This document shows positions 25,899-34,148 of a stretch of DNA of 56,157 bases, piece after piece. The notes under the pieces are model-generated. The model was not told the origin of the DNA. It did not search any database and was given only the letters and a program-made list of their open reading frames with translations. Both the position numbers and the translations under genes were made by a program. Every line of letters starts with the position of its first letter. Within the stretch, counting starts at the first letter, position 1. The stretch comes from CAZXPG01 sp964643145 (GTDB taxonomy: Bacteria > Pseudomonadota > Alphaproteobacteria > Rickettsiales > Arcanibacteraceae), in the NCBI GenBank assembly GCA_964643145.1, contig CAZXPG010000004.1, positions 1-56,157 on the forward strand, given 5' to 3'.

Positions 25899-27035
25899 AT
25901 GATAAATATATGTGCGTTAATGGCAGCAGCAGGTGGAGAAACATCGCTATGGCCGGTATGGGATGGCGCGGCAGATGGTGCGGAAGCGGTGTTTAACAGC
26001 GGCAACAGCACGAATATATCGGTAGTAGCATTAAGCAGCAGCAGTGTGCTGGTGTTTTATACGGATGCTGCCAATTCGAGCTATGCTACCGCCTGTGTTG
26101 CTACGGTGAGTGGTAGTAGTATCAGTTGGGGAACGCCGGTGGTGGTGAATGCTGCCTCCATGCAGGTGAACCATCTGGTGGCGTTAAGCAGCGCGCAGGC
26201 ACTTGCTGTATGGCGGGATGTGGGGGATTCTTCTAAATGTAAAGCGGTTGTGCTGGATATTTCGGGCACGTCTATCACGGTGAATAGCATTACAACAGTG
26301 ACAACAAGCGGTATAGATGCTGTCTATGCCGCCAAGCTTAGCAGCAGCAAGGCGATTGTTGCTTATAATGTGTCGTCTACTGAGGGAAGGGTGGTGGTGC
26401 TGAGTATTGCGAGCAGCAGCATTACGGTGGGCACCTATTTTGCCTTTAACGGGGGAAGTGCTACAGCGGTAGATTGTTGTATCGAAGCATTATCTTCAAC
26501 CAGGGCTATTCTGTTTTATTCCGATGGCGGTAATTCTGGTTATGGTACAGCACAGCTGGTGGATATTGATGGTAGTAACATAATTACTGGCAATAGCGAG
26601 CATGTGTTTAACAGTGCTAGCAGCACCAATATGCGATGCACGCTACTGAGTGATACGGTATGTGCCGTGATTTACAGGGATGTATCTAATGCTAACTATG
26701 CAACGGTGCAGATTGTCACGGTTTCTGGCACCACGCCTGCATCAGGTTCTAGCGCGGTCTTTAATAGCGTAACGGCTGTGCGGACACTGATGAATATCTG
26801 CAAGGCAGATAGCCAGAATGCTTATTTGTTTTTCAGGCAGGCAGGCACCAATAAAGGCGCAGCAATGATTGCCACTGTAAGTGGAAGCAGTATTACCCTG
26901 CAAACAGCGGTAGTTATAAATGATGCCACCTCGTCAGAATTTTCCTGTGTGGCGTTGGATAATTCCCGTATATGTGCCGTGTTTAAAGACCAGGGCAATA
27001 GTAATGCGGGTACTGGAAAAATAAGCAGGAGCTAA
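25899..27035 (+). CDS. Repetitive beta-rich (propeller-like) tail-associated protein
   Basis: 378 residues made of about seven ~50-residue units. Each has (V/I)-x-A-L-S-S-(S/T)-x-(V/A)-(L/I)-V-F-Y-x-D, then a G/S turn with Y-(A/G)-T-A, then V-(S/D)-I/V-S-G-(S/T)-(S/T)-I. The unit spacing suits a beta-propeller or beta-helix sugar-binding fibre. It follows the DUF2793 gene closely and precedes the lysis genes, so a side-fibre role is the best inference. There is no signal peptide; the N-terminal 12 residues are mildly hydrophobic. Confidence 0.7.
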   Translation: MINICALMAAAGGETSLWPVWDGAADGAEAVFNSGNSTNISVVALSSSSVLVFYTDAANSSYATACVATVSGSSISWGTPVVVNAASMQVNHLVALSSAQALAVWRDVGDSSKCKAVVLDISGTSITVNSITTVTTSGIDAVYAAKLSSSKAIVAYNVSSTEGRVVVLSIASSSITVGTYFAFNGGSATAVDCCIEALSSTRAILFYSDGGNSGYGTAQLVDIDGSNIITGNSEHVFNSASSTNMRCTLLSDTVCAVIYRDVSNANYATVQIVTVSGTTPASGSSAVFNSVTAVRTLMNICKADSQNAYLFFRQAGTNKGAAMIATVSGSSITLQTAVVINDATSSEFSCVALDNSRICAVFKDQGNSNAGTGKISRS

Positions 27036-27036
27036 G

Positions 27037-27282
27037 ATGATGTATGATGAAGAAACATTGCAACGCGTTATCCGTGAGGCGGTGCACGAAACCCTTTCCG
27101 GTCTGGGGTTTAATATACAGAACCGCTATGAGGTGCAGGCCGATATGCAGTATCTGCATAAATTACGGCGTAACAGTGAAGATCTGGCCAGCCGTATGCG
27201 CTTATCGGTGATTAGCGTTTCAGTTCCTGCCGCGCTCTATCTGCTGTGGGCGGCACTCAAGAAAGCGGTGAGTGGGGGATAG
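27037..27282 (+). CDS. Small membrane protein of the lysis/tail region
   Basis: 81 residues. The N-terminal amphipathic helix (EETLQRVIREAVHETLSGLGF), then a charged stretch (MQYLHKLRRNSEDLA) and one C-terminal membrane helix (VISVSVPAALYLLWAAL) resemble the short DUF6127-type proteins seen beside phage holins in alphaproteobacteria. The start codon is 1 base after the previous stop, showing coupling. It could be an accessory holin. Confidence 0.6.
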   Translation: MMYDEETLQRVIREAVHETLSGLGFNIQNRYEVQADMQYLHKLRRNSEDLASRMRLSVISVSVPAALYLLWAALKKAVSGG

Positions 27283-27300
27283 GGGTTTTTAGATGTTAGG

Positions 27301-27438
27301 AGAGTGTTCAACATACTGTGTTAAGAGCACCCTATACTCCCTCCCCCTGGAGGGGGGAGGGAGTATAGGGTGCGTGCCCTACCCCCTGTGAGGGGGAGGG
27401 GGTTCATAGTGCTTGATACAGTGTGTTGAACACTGTCT
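27301..27438. repeat. 138-bp element with terminal inverted repeats and stacked hairpins
   Basis: The outer arms (agagtgttcaacatactgtg and, at the right, cagtgtgttgaacactgtct) are imperfect inverted repeats. Inside are a perfect 20-base-arm palindrome (caccctatactccctccccc with its complement, loop tgg-like, about 27329-27371) and a third C-run/G-run hairpin (acccccTGTGaggggg). It separates the small membrane gene from the holin gene. A partial relative is at 19291-19367. Confidence 0.75.
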
Positions 27439-27479
27439 GTTTTAGACTTTAGATGTTAGATAAAGGATAGTGGGTTATC

Positions 27480-27926
27480 ATGATTACGCTTCTTGCTTCG
27501 CTGGCGGGGTTTGCCAGTTCGGTTGTGCCTGAATTCATCCGGTTTTGCCATGACCGGGCGGATAAAAAACATGAGCTTGATATTCTGTCGCTCCAGATAA
27601 CTATGCAAAAGGAACTGGGGGCCGAGCGCCTGGAGATGGTTGCCAACCAGTCGGATGTGGCGGAATCGGTGGCACTCTATCAGACATACCGCACGGGCGT
27701 GCGCTGGGTGGATGCCTATAACGGCACGGTGCGCCCAACCATCACCTATGCGTTTTTTCTGCTCTACGCATCGGTGAAGCTGCTCACTTTTGCAAGCATA
27801 GGGGCACATGCGCCGTTGGCTGTGTATCTGGATATTCTCTGGAATATTGAGGATCAGACGATTTTTGCTGGTATTATCAGCTTTTATTTTGGTCAACGTG
27901 CCATGAATAAAATGCGGAGGAAATAA
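27480..27926 (+). CDS. GTA-type three-TM holin
   Basis: 148 residues with an N-terminal hydrophobic segment (ITLLASLAGFASSVVPEFI), a long charged helix (KKHELDILSLQITMQKELGA), and two C-terminal membrane segments (PTITYAFFLLYASVKLLTF; IFAGIISFYFGQRAM). This is the layout of the 'holin of 3TMs for gene-transfer release' family. The WVDAYNGTVRPTITY patch is typical. Its stop overlaps the endolysin start by 1 base, as expected for a lysis cassette. Confidence 0.88.
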   Translation: MITLLASLAGFASSVVPEFIRFCHDRADKKHELDILSLQITMQKELGAERLEMVANQSDVAESVALYQTYRTGVRWVDAYNGTVRPTITYAFFLLYASVKLLTFASIGAHAPLAVYLDILWNIEDQTIFAGIISFYFGQRAMNKMRRK

Positions 27927-28363
27927 TGCGCCATGCTACACAGACAGGCATAACGCTGATTAAGTATTATGAAGAGTTCTCGCCACGTCTCTATCTATGT
28001 CCGGCAGGCTATCCTACCATTGGCTATGGGCACTTGGTGCGGGACTATGAGGATTTTACGCAACCGCTTTCACGTGCAGAGGCGGAAAGTTTGCTTATAC
28101 GCGATATGGCTATTGCAGAACGTGCGGTGCTTTCCTGCATTCATGTGCCATTGAGTGATTGCCAGTTTGATGCGCTGGTATCGTTCACTTTCAATGTAGG
28201 AAGTGGTGCACTTCAGCGTTCAACCTTGCGTCAGAAAGTAAACCGCGATGAGCATGATGCCGTACCGCAGGAATTGTTACGCTGGGTATGGGCGTTGGGG
28301 CGGAAATCCCCTGGGCTGCTAAAACGGCGTGCGGCAGAAGCACGGCTATATGGGGGAGGGTAG
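27926..28363 (+). CDS. Phage-type endolysin (GH24 lysozyme)
   Basis: A muramidase that cleaves peptidoglycan for particle release. The GH24 triad spacing E-x8-(D/C)-x5-T is present as Glu16, Cys25, Thr31 (YEEF...LC...YPTIGYGH). Cys in the second position is the variant known from several phage lysozymes. Later motifs are LSDCQFDALVSFTFNVGSGAL and the ending GLLKRRAAEARLY. There is no signal peptide, so it depends on the upstream holin. 145 residues, complete. Confidence 0.94.
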   Translation: MRHATQTGITLIKYYEEFSPRLYLCPAGYPTIGYGHLVRDYEDFTQPLSRAEAESLLIRDMAIAERAVLSCIHVPLSDCQFDALVSFTFNVGSGALQRSTLRQKVNRDEHDAVPQELLRWVWALGRKSPGLLKRRAAEARLYGGG

Positions 28364-28475
28364 GGGTTTGGCCTGATTCATTGCGATTGGTGGAAGGTGG
28401 CAAATTGCTTGCATTTCGTCTAAGGGCAGTGCATAGTGCGTGTGATTCGTTATCTACCCATGTGACTGATGTAAA

Positions 28476-30353
28476 TTGAAACTGCGACGCTCTTCCATTG
28501 CGGCAGCCCACGATATTCTTATGGCGGCTGCCAGTTTTATATTATCGCTCTATGTCAGGCTTGGTGACAGGTTCCTGGAATCTGTTGAGCTGGTCTGGCA
28601 GGGTGTCGCGGTGTTTACTGCCATATGTGCCGTGGTATTCTTTGCTTTTGGATTGCACCGGAGAGTGTGGCGTTATGCTTCGCTGCATGATCTGATTGTG
28701 ATAACCAAGGCAGTGACGCTTGCTATCCTGGTATTTTTCCCCGCCATGTTTCTGATTACCCGTTTGGAGGGAATGCCACGTTCGGTGTTGTTTATCAACT
28801 GGTTATTACTGCTTGCCATGCTGGGAGGAAGCCGGTTCCTGTATCGTTCCCTTAAAGAAAAGCAACTTTCCTTCACTGCCGTTGCCCCTGCCGAGCATGG
28901 TATGCGTATTCCGATATTGCTTGCCGGGGTAAATAGTAATGCCGAACTGTTCCTGCGTGGCCATTCGCCCGATTATGAAGTGGTGGGCATTGTCGATGAC
29001 GATAAAACCAGGCTAGGCAGCAATATTCATAATGTCAAAATATATGGTGATTTTGCCAGCATCCCCCATATTGTTTCCACGTTGAAGGCGCAAGGGAAAG
29101 CACCACGTAAAATTATCCTGACGGATGATGAGCTAGAAAAAGATGTGGTGCTAGAACTGTTGGGTATTGCCGATGCTTTAGGCATGACGCTGGCCCGTTT
29201 ACCAAAATTGACCGATTTCAAGGATACAGAGAGGCTTGGTAAGCTGGAGCTTAAACCTATTGTTATTGAAGATTTATTGGGAAGATCACAGAATGCCCTT
29301 GATCGCCCAGCCATGCGGGCATTGATTAATGGCAAGAAAGTGCTGGTAACAGGCGGGGGTGGCACAATCGGTAGTGAATTGGTGCGGCAGATTGCCAGCC
29401 ACGAGCCGGTGCGGTTGATTATTATTGAGAATTCCGAATATAACCTTTATCTGATTGATAAGGAAATAGAAGAGCATTATCCGGCCCTTTCCCGCCGGGT
29501 GGTAGTGGGGGATATTCGTAACGCGATGACAGTGGAACGGGTATTTGCGGATGAACAGCCAGAGCTGGTGTTTCATGCTGCGGCACTGAAGCATGTGCCG
29601 ATTGTTGAAGATAATATGCACGAAGCAGTGCTGACCAATATTATCGGCACACGTCATGTGGCAGACTGTGCCCTGAAATATAAGGTGGCGGGTATGGTGC
29701 TGATTTCTACTGATAAAGCGGTAAACCCCACCAATATTATGGGAGCCACAAAACGGGTAGCGGAAAGCTATATCCAGGCACTTGGCGCTAGTGCTGAGAA
29801 TCATACTACCCGTTTTATTACCGTACGGTTTGGTAATGTGTTGGGGTCGTCCGGTTCGGTTATACCGTTATTTCAGCGGCAGCTTGAAAAAGGCGGGCCC
29901 ATTACCGTGACACATCCCGATATGGTGCGCTATTTTATGACCGTGAGGGAGGCAGTGGAGCTGGTGTTACAGGCATCGGTGCTGGGGATGGAAAAAGATA
30001 ACGGCCACAGCGCTATTTTTGTGCTTGATATGGGCGAGCCGGTGAAGATTACCGATCTTGCTACACAGATGATAAAAATGGCAGGTTTGCGGCCAGGAGT
30101 GGATATTGATATTGTCTATACAGGGTTACGTCCGGGCGAAAAACTGTATGAAGAGCTGTTCCACGCTTCAGAAGCTTTACTAAAAACCGCCCATGAAGGC
30201 ATTATGCTTGCGGCACCACGTATGGCAGAACTTACCGTGCTTGCCCAGCAAATTGACGATATTTATACGGCAAGCAGCCATTATGATAGTAAAACAGCCA
30301 TGGCTCTACTGAAAGCCATGGTGCCTGAATATACAAATGCAAATATATCTTAA
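28476..30353 (+). CDS. Membrane-bound UDP-sugar 4,6-dehydratase/epimerase (CapD/WbpM/PglF family)
   Basis: 625 residues. Four N-terminal membrane helices (to residue ~130) are followed by a CoA-binding-like domain and the SDR catalytic domain: Rossmann motif GGGGTIGSELVRQI (~residues 290-303), then GDIRNA, then FHAAALKHVP, then STDKAVNPTNIMGATKR with the catalytic Lys, then FGNVLGSSGSVIPLF. It makes UDP-4-keto-6-deoxy sugars for surface polysaccharide. The TTG at 28476 is the first possible start after an in-frame stop; an ATG at 28521 is the alternative. It follows the endolysin by ~110 bases and marks the end of the phage-like region. Confidence 0.93.
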   Translation: MKLRRSSIAAAHDILMAAASFILSLYVRLGDRFLESVELVWQGVAVFTAICAVVFFAFGLHRRVWRYASLHDLIVITKAVTLAILVFFPAMFLITRLEGMPRSVLFINWLLLLAMLGGSRFLYRSLKEKQLSFTAVAPAEHGMRIPILLAGVNSNAELFLRGHSPDYEVVGIVDDDKTRLGSNIHNVKIYGDFASIPHIVSTLKAQGKAPRKIILTDDELEKDVVLELLGIADALGMTLARLPKLTDFKDTERLGKLELKPIVIEDLLGRSQNALDRPAMRALINGKKVLVTGGGGTIGSELVRQIASHEPVRLIIIENSEYNLYLIDKEIEEHYPALSRRVVVGDIRNAMTVERVFADEQPELVFHAAALKHVPIVEDNMHEAVLTNIIGTRHVADCALKYKVAGMVLISTDKAVNPTNIMGATKRVAESYIQALGASAENHTTRFITVRFGNVLGSSGSVIPLFQRQLEKGGPITVTHPDMVRYFMTVREAVELVLQASVLGMEKDNGHSAIFVLDMGEPVKITDLATQMIKMAGLRPGVDIDIVYTGLRPGEKLYEELFHASEALLKTAHEGIMLAAPRMAELTVLAQQIDDIYTASSHYDSKTAMALLKAMVPEYTNANIS

Positions 30354-30371
30354 CAACATTAAAGGACTATT

Positions 30372-31943
30372 ATGTTACGAAAAATCACACGCGCTTTACT
30401 TTCTGTTTCCGATAAGACAGGGTTGGTGGAACTGGCTACATTTTTGGCAGCACGCAATGTAGAACTGATTTCAACCGGCGGCACACGCGTGCTTCTGCAG
30501 CAGGCAGGGTTAACCGTGAAAGATATTTCCGAACATACCGGTTTTCCTGAGATTCTGGATGGCAGGGTGAAAACGCTGCATCCGCTGGTGCATGGCGGGT
30601 TGCTTGGGCGGGTGGATAATGACGAGCATGTAGCGGCCATGCAGGCACATAATATCAGCCCGATTGAGCTGGTGGTGGTGAATCTTTACCCGTTTGAAGC
30701 AACGGTGGCTAAAGGTGCTACACCTGAAGAATGTATCGAGAATATTGATATTGGTGGGCCATCGATGATCCGGTCTGCAGCAAAGAACCATGAAAATACC
30801 GCAGTGGTAACCTCACCAGCTGATTATAGTGCCTTGATCCATGAGCTAGATACCTATGGTGGCGCAACCAGCCTTGCTTTCCGTAAACACCTGGCAGCTA
30901 AAGCATTCTCGCTTACCGCTTCCTATGACAGCGCTATTGCCAACTGGTTTTCACGCGTGGAGGAAGGGGAAGCATTGCCAGACGTGATGCATCTAAGCCT
31001 GAAGCGCAAGCAAAGCCTGCGTTACGGGGAAAATCCAGGCCAGATGGCGGCACTCTACACCGCAGGCAATACTATGATGCCTTCGGTTATTGGCGCAGAG
31101 CAGTTGCAAGGTAAAGAGCTGAGTTATAACAATATTAATGATGCTGATGCAGCCCTTGCCTTAGTAGCCGAGTTTGAAGACCCTACCGTGGTGATTATTA
31201 AACATGCCAACCCTTGCGGCGCGGCGAGTGGGGTGAATTTGCTTGATGCCTATAACAAGGCACTGGCTTCTGACCCGGTAAGTGCCTTTGGTGGGATTGT
31301 AGCGGTGAATAAACCGCTTGATGTGGAAACCGCAGCACAGCTTTCTAAACTATTCCTGGAAGTGATTATTGCACCCGATGCCGATGCTGCAGCACGTGCC
31401 CTGCTTGCCTCCAAGAAAAACCTGCGTGTGTTGCTCACCCACGGTATACCGGATAAAACCCACCGTGAACTGGCACTGAAATCCATTGGTGGTAGTGGCT
31501 TCCTGGTGCAGGAGAATGACCATTTAGGCATTGCTGATGTTGATTTGCAGGTAGTCACCAAACGCACCCCAACCGATAAAGAGGTGCAGGATATGCTGTT
31601 TGCCTTCTCGGTTGCCAAACATGTGAAATCTAACGCTATTGTGCTGGCTAAAGACCTTTCAACAATCGGTATAGGCGCAGGCCAGATGAGCCGGGTGGAT
31701 TCGGTACGGATTGCAACGCTGAAAGCCCGGGATGGCGAAGGCAATGAAACCCGTATAGCAGGTGCTGTGGTTGCTTCTGATGCCTTTTTCCCTTTCCCTG
31801 ACGGGCTGGTGCTGGCTGCTGAAGCCGGAGTGACGGCAGCGATACAGCCGGGGGGATCTGTGCGTGATGAAGAGGTGATTGAAGCAGCCAACAAGCATGG
31901 CATCGCCATGGTGTTTACCGGTGTACGGCATTTCAGGCACTAG
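30372..31943 (+). CDS. purH: Bifunctional AICAR formyltransferase / IMP cyclohydrolase
   Basis: The last two steps of IMP synthesis. The N-terminal MGS-like IMP cyclohydrolase domain shows ALLSVSDKTGLVELA, ISTGGT, and FPEILDGRVKTLHP.VHGG. The C-terminal AICAR transformylase shows KRKQSLRYGENPGQ.AALY, HANPCGAASG, and FPFPDGLV.AAEAGVTA, ending in FTGVRHFRH. 523 residues, full length. It starts 18 bases after the dehydratase gene stop, with aaagga upstream of the ATG. Confidence 0.98.
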   Translation: MLRKITRALLSVSDKTGLVELATFLAARNVELISTGGTRVLLQQAGLTVKDISEHTGFPEILDGRVKTLHPLVHGGLLGRVDNDEHVAAMQAHNISPIELVVVNLYPFEATVAKGATPEECIENIDIGGPSMIRSAAKNHENTAVVTSPADYSALIHELDTYGGATSLAFRKHLAAKAFSLTASYDSAIANWFSRVEEGEALPDVMHLSLKRKQSLRYGENPGQMAALYTAGNTMMPSVIGAEQLQGKELSYNNINDADAALALVAEFEDPTVVIIKHANPCGAASGVNLLDAYNKALASDPVSAFGGIVAVNKPLDVETAAQLSKLFLEVIIAPDADAAARALLASKKNLRVLLTHGIPDKTHRELALKSIGGSGFLVQENDHLGIADVDLQVVTKRTPTDKEVQDMLFAFSVAKHVKSNAIVLAKDLSTIGIGAGQMSRVDSVRIATLKARDGEGNETRIAGAVVASDAFFPFPDGLVLAAEAGVTAAIQPGGSVRDEEVIEAANKHGIAMVFTGVRHFRH

Positions 31944-31970
31944 ATTCGAGAGGGGGAAGACAGGCGTGAC

Positions 31971-33398
31971 TCAGCTATACCCTCCTGTTCGCTGTTTCTT
32001 CACGGAGGAATGGGAATACATCGGTTCATCTGTAATGCTAGCATCACTATTGGTTATCTGTGTTTCTGGTGCATAGCCTCTCTTCGTTGAGAGGCGTGGA
32101 GGGGAGGAACATAGTTGTTCTAACGCGTTGCGTTGTCGCAGCAAGTCGCCATATTGCGTTGGAATTCTAGAACGATAATCGGAAATTTCTTGAAGCACCT
32201 TATCACATAATGTTTGAGCATTTATAATTTCCTTCGTAGCAGCTGGAGGTAATGCTGTACCTTCTGCCACATATGCCTTCCATGCTCTATAGCATGTTTT
32301 GGCATAATGCCGGGCTGCAATTGTATATGCGGTTGCAGATATCGAGGATGCTTCGTTAGAAAATGCGCGCTTAGCATATCGTAGTGCTGTATTTGCAATC
32401 GTATATATCCTCTCCCACTCTTCGTTCTTGAGGTGGTTTTTTTCCTCGCTATGCATGATGATTGAATGCATCTGATTATAATGAACGGCCTGCTCTAGAT
32501 CATCTTGAAAAAGCGCAGGATTGCTCTCCCTTAGGCGAGAGGCTTTCGTTATATAATACCGTGCATCAGACCAACGTCTATCGTTAGCATCAATGTTTGC
32601 ACGGGTAGCATAGTCTATGGCTACCGACTTAGTAACTCCTATGCTCTTATGAATAGCGGTTGCCTCTCTAATTGCCTGACGTGCTTTGTGATAATTTCCT
32701 GCATTATATTCAATTTCTGCTAATATTTGTGTAGCTACTGCCAGAGAGGCTGTGTTTTTTGTTGCTTGTGTATGATTTATTGCTACCGTAATTGCCTGAC
32801 GTGCTGCATCATACTCCTTGGCTCCTAACTCAATTTGCGCTAATAGCTGGTTATCTGCCGCTATGGATGCGTGGTTTTCTTGCGTCGTGTCATGTCTTAA
32901 GGTTATAGAGATCGCCGTGCGTGCGGCATCATAATTCTTAGCCCCTAGTTCAATTTCAGCCAAGACCTGACTAGCTATTGCCAAAGCCCCCTGCTTGCCC
33001 TGTTCCCTATAATACGCTAAGGTTATGCCGATGGATTCACGTGCCTCATCGTAGTTTTTTTCTCCCAGGGCGATTTTCGCAAGCAATTCCTTATCAATCG
33101 CCAAGGCACCATGAATATTCTTCCTTTCATTATAGTCTATCGTGCCTAGAATGATGGTGCGTGCTTTGCTATATTGCCTATCTGCCAATTCAATCTCAGC
33201 CCATATGCGTTTGTGTATTGCAACTAACGATGGACTATTCCTGTCATATTTTAGTGCTGCTTGAATGTGGCGTCGTGCAGCGTCATAGTCCTTCCCCGTC
33301 AAAGCTTCTTTGCTTTTACTACTATAGGATCTTCCATTATTTTCTTCCGACATGAGAACTGCATTGGTAAATTGATCATGTTCTGAGTGGCGTTTCAT
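31971..33398 (-). CDS. TPR/alpha-solenoid repeat protein, paralog of the gene at 4494-6152
   Basis: 475 residues. Seven helical repeats of 40 residues (turns KDYDAA ~36, RQYSKA ~73, KNYDEA ~114, KNYDAA ~154, KEYDAA ~194, GNYHKA ~234, RRWSDA ~274) contain L-A-x-I-E-L-G-A, typical of TPR-like solenoids. The C-terminal domain (~320-435) shares N-T-A-L-R-Y-A, ARHYAKT and the QTLCDKVLQ-type helix with the other protein. There is no signal peptide or membrane helix. It converges with purH. A 20-base-arm stem-loop ends 3 bases before the start codon. Function unknown; protein binding is inferred from fold only. Confidence 0.78.
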   Translation of the reverse strand: MKRHSEHDQFTNAVLMSEENNGRSYSSKSKEALTGKDYDAARRHIQAALKYDRNSPSLVAIHKRIWAEIELADRQYSKARTIILGTIDYNERKNIHGALAIDKELLAKIALGEKNYDEARESIGITLAYYREQGKQGALAIASQVLAEIELGAKNYDAARTAISITLRHDTTQENHASIAADNQLLAQIELGAKEYDAARQAITVAINHTQATKNTASLAVATQILAEIEYNAGNYHKARQAIREATAIHKSIGVTKSVAIDYATRANIDANDRRWSDARYYITKASRLRESNPALFQDDLEQAVHYNQMHSIIMHSEEKNHLKNEEWERIYTIANTALRYAKRAFSNEASSISATAYTIAARHYAKTCYRAWKAYVAEGTALPPAATKEIINAQTLCDKVLQEISDYRSRIPTQYGDLLRQRNALEQLCSSPPRLSTKRGYAPETQITNSDASITDEPMYSHSSVKKQRTGGYS

Positions 33399-33401
33399 TT
33401 C

Positions 33402-33453
33402 GTTATATGCTATGAATAATATTAATTAATTAGTATTACTCATAGCATATAAC
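33402..33453 (-). promoter_or_regulatory. large stem-loop abutting the start codon of the 31971 gene
   Basis: Arms of 20 bases at 33402-33421 and 33434-33453 pair with a single mismatch (14 perfect outer pairs, gttatatgctatga / tcatagcatataac) around a 12-base AT-rich loop. On the minus strand the stem ends 3 bases before the ATG and occupies the place of the ribosome binding site. It could be a translational control hairpin or a dyad operator. Confidence 0.65.
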
Positions 33454-33494
33454 TATTACAGTATTGTTACAGTGAGATGAATTTATAGGGTATG

Positions 33495-33537
33495 AACCTC
33501 AGTTTTGGATAAGCGTAGTGTATCCAAAACTGAGGTC
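33495..33537. repeat. palindromic repeat (43-bp family)
   Basis: The left arm is the consensus aacctcagttttggataagc. The right arm has small changes (loop and one end base, gaggtc). The last two bases belong to the stop codon of ccmA. No direct repeat is visible. Confidence 0.9.
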
Positions 33538-34144
33538 AACTATATTCGTTGATGTCTTCCTCTCTTGCCGGTGCCGCAAAATCTTCCAGGCATAGCACAC
33601 TAGTATCAGGGATTTTGAGTTCCTCATGGCTGGCAAGCAGGGTGATGCCACCCTGGTTAAGCCGCACCTGGATGAGTTTGGAGAGTATTTCTTTGCCGCG
33701 TGCATCGAGATGCACTTCTGGCTCATCCAGCAGCCATATATCAGAATAGCACACCATGAGTCGGGCCAGTGCCACTCGTTTCTGCCAGCCGGCGGAAAGT
33801 TTATAGCAGGGAGTGTCAAAGAATGGTTCTAGGTCAAAATAGCTGATTCCGGCCATAAGAAGTTCTGGGCTGCCATAAAGTTCGGCATAAAAAGCCAGGT
33901 TCTCTTTCACTGTCAACCGTGGTTTAACGGCGGTACGGTGGCCGATATAGTGAACAACGCCTTCATATTCTACTGTGCCACTGTCGGGAGTGATAAGCCC
34001 GGCCAGTGTTTTAAGCAGGGTGGTCTTACCACTGCCATTGGCCCCGTTCAACAGCAGCAGGCTGGAGGGGGCTAAGCTGAACCCTAGGCCGCTGAAAATC
34101 CTTTTTCCGCTATGGCTAACAGACAGGTTCTCGCAGCAGAGCAT
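33536..34144 (-). CDS. ccmA: Heme exporter ATP-binding protein CcmA
   Basis: The ATPase of the CcmABCD system, which loads heme on CcmE for c-type cytochrome maturation. ~202 residues from the ATG at 34144. Walker A is GANGSGKT (34-41), the signature region is KLSAGWQKRVALARL, and Walker B is IWLLDEP. A longer frame to 34213 would run into der and is unlikely. The usual next gene, ccmB, is absent; a palindrome and the TPR-like gene follow instead. The stop codon overlaps the palindrome edge. Confidence 0.92.
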   Translation of the reverse strand: MLCCENLSVSHSGKRIFSGLGFSLAPSSLLLLNGANGSGKTTLLKTLAGLITPDSGTVEYEGVVHYIGHRTAVKPRLTVKENLAFYAELYGSPELLMAGISYFDLEPFFDTPCYKLSAGWQKRVALARLMVCYSDIWLLDEPEVHLDARGKEILSKLIQVRLNQGGITLLASHEELKIPDTSVLCLEDFAAPAREEDINEYS

Positions 34145-34148
34145 GGTA

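Noticed and set aside
6149..28363. Direct repeats at 6149/6197 and 10095/10143 as prophage attachment sites
   Set aside because: They directly flank single palindromes 48 bases apart and do not bracket the phage-like region.
31250..31909. Long minus-strand open frame (over 200 codons)
   Set aside because: Fully antisense to purH with a Ser/Ala-rich composition typical of shadow frames; no start site or family.
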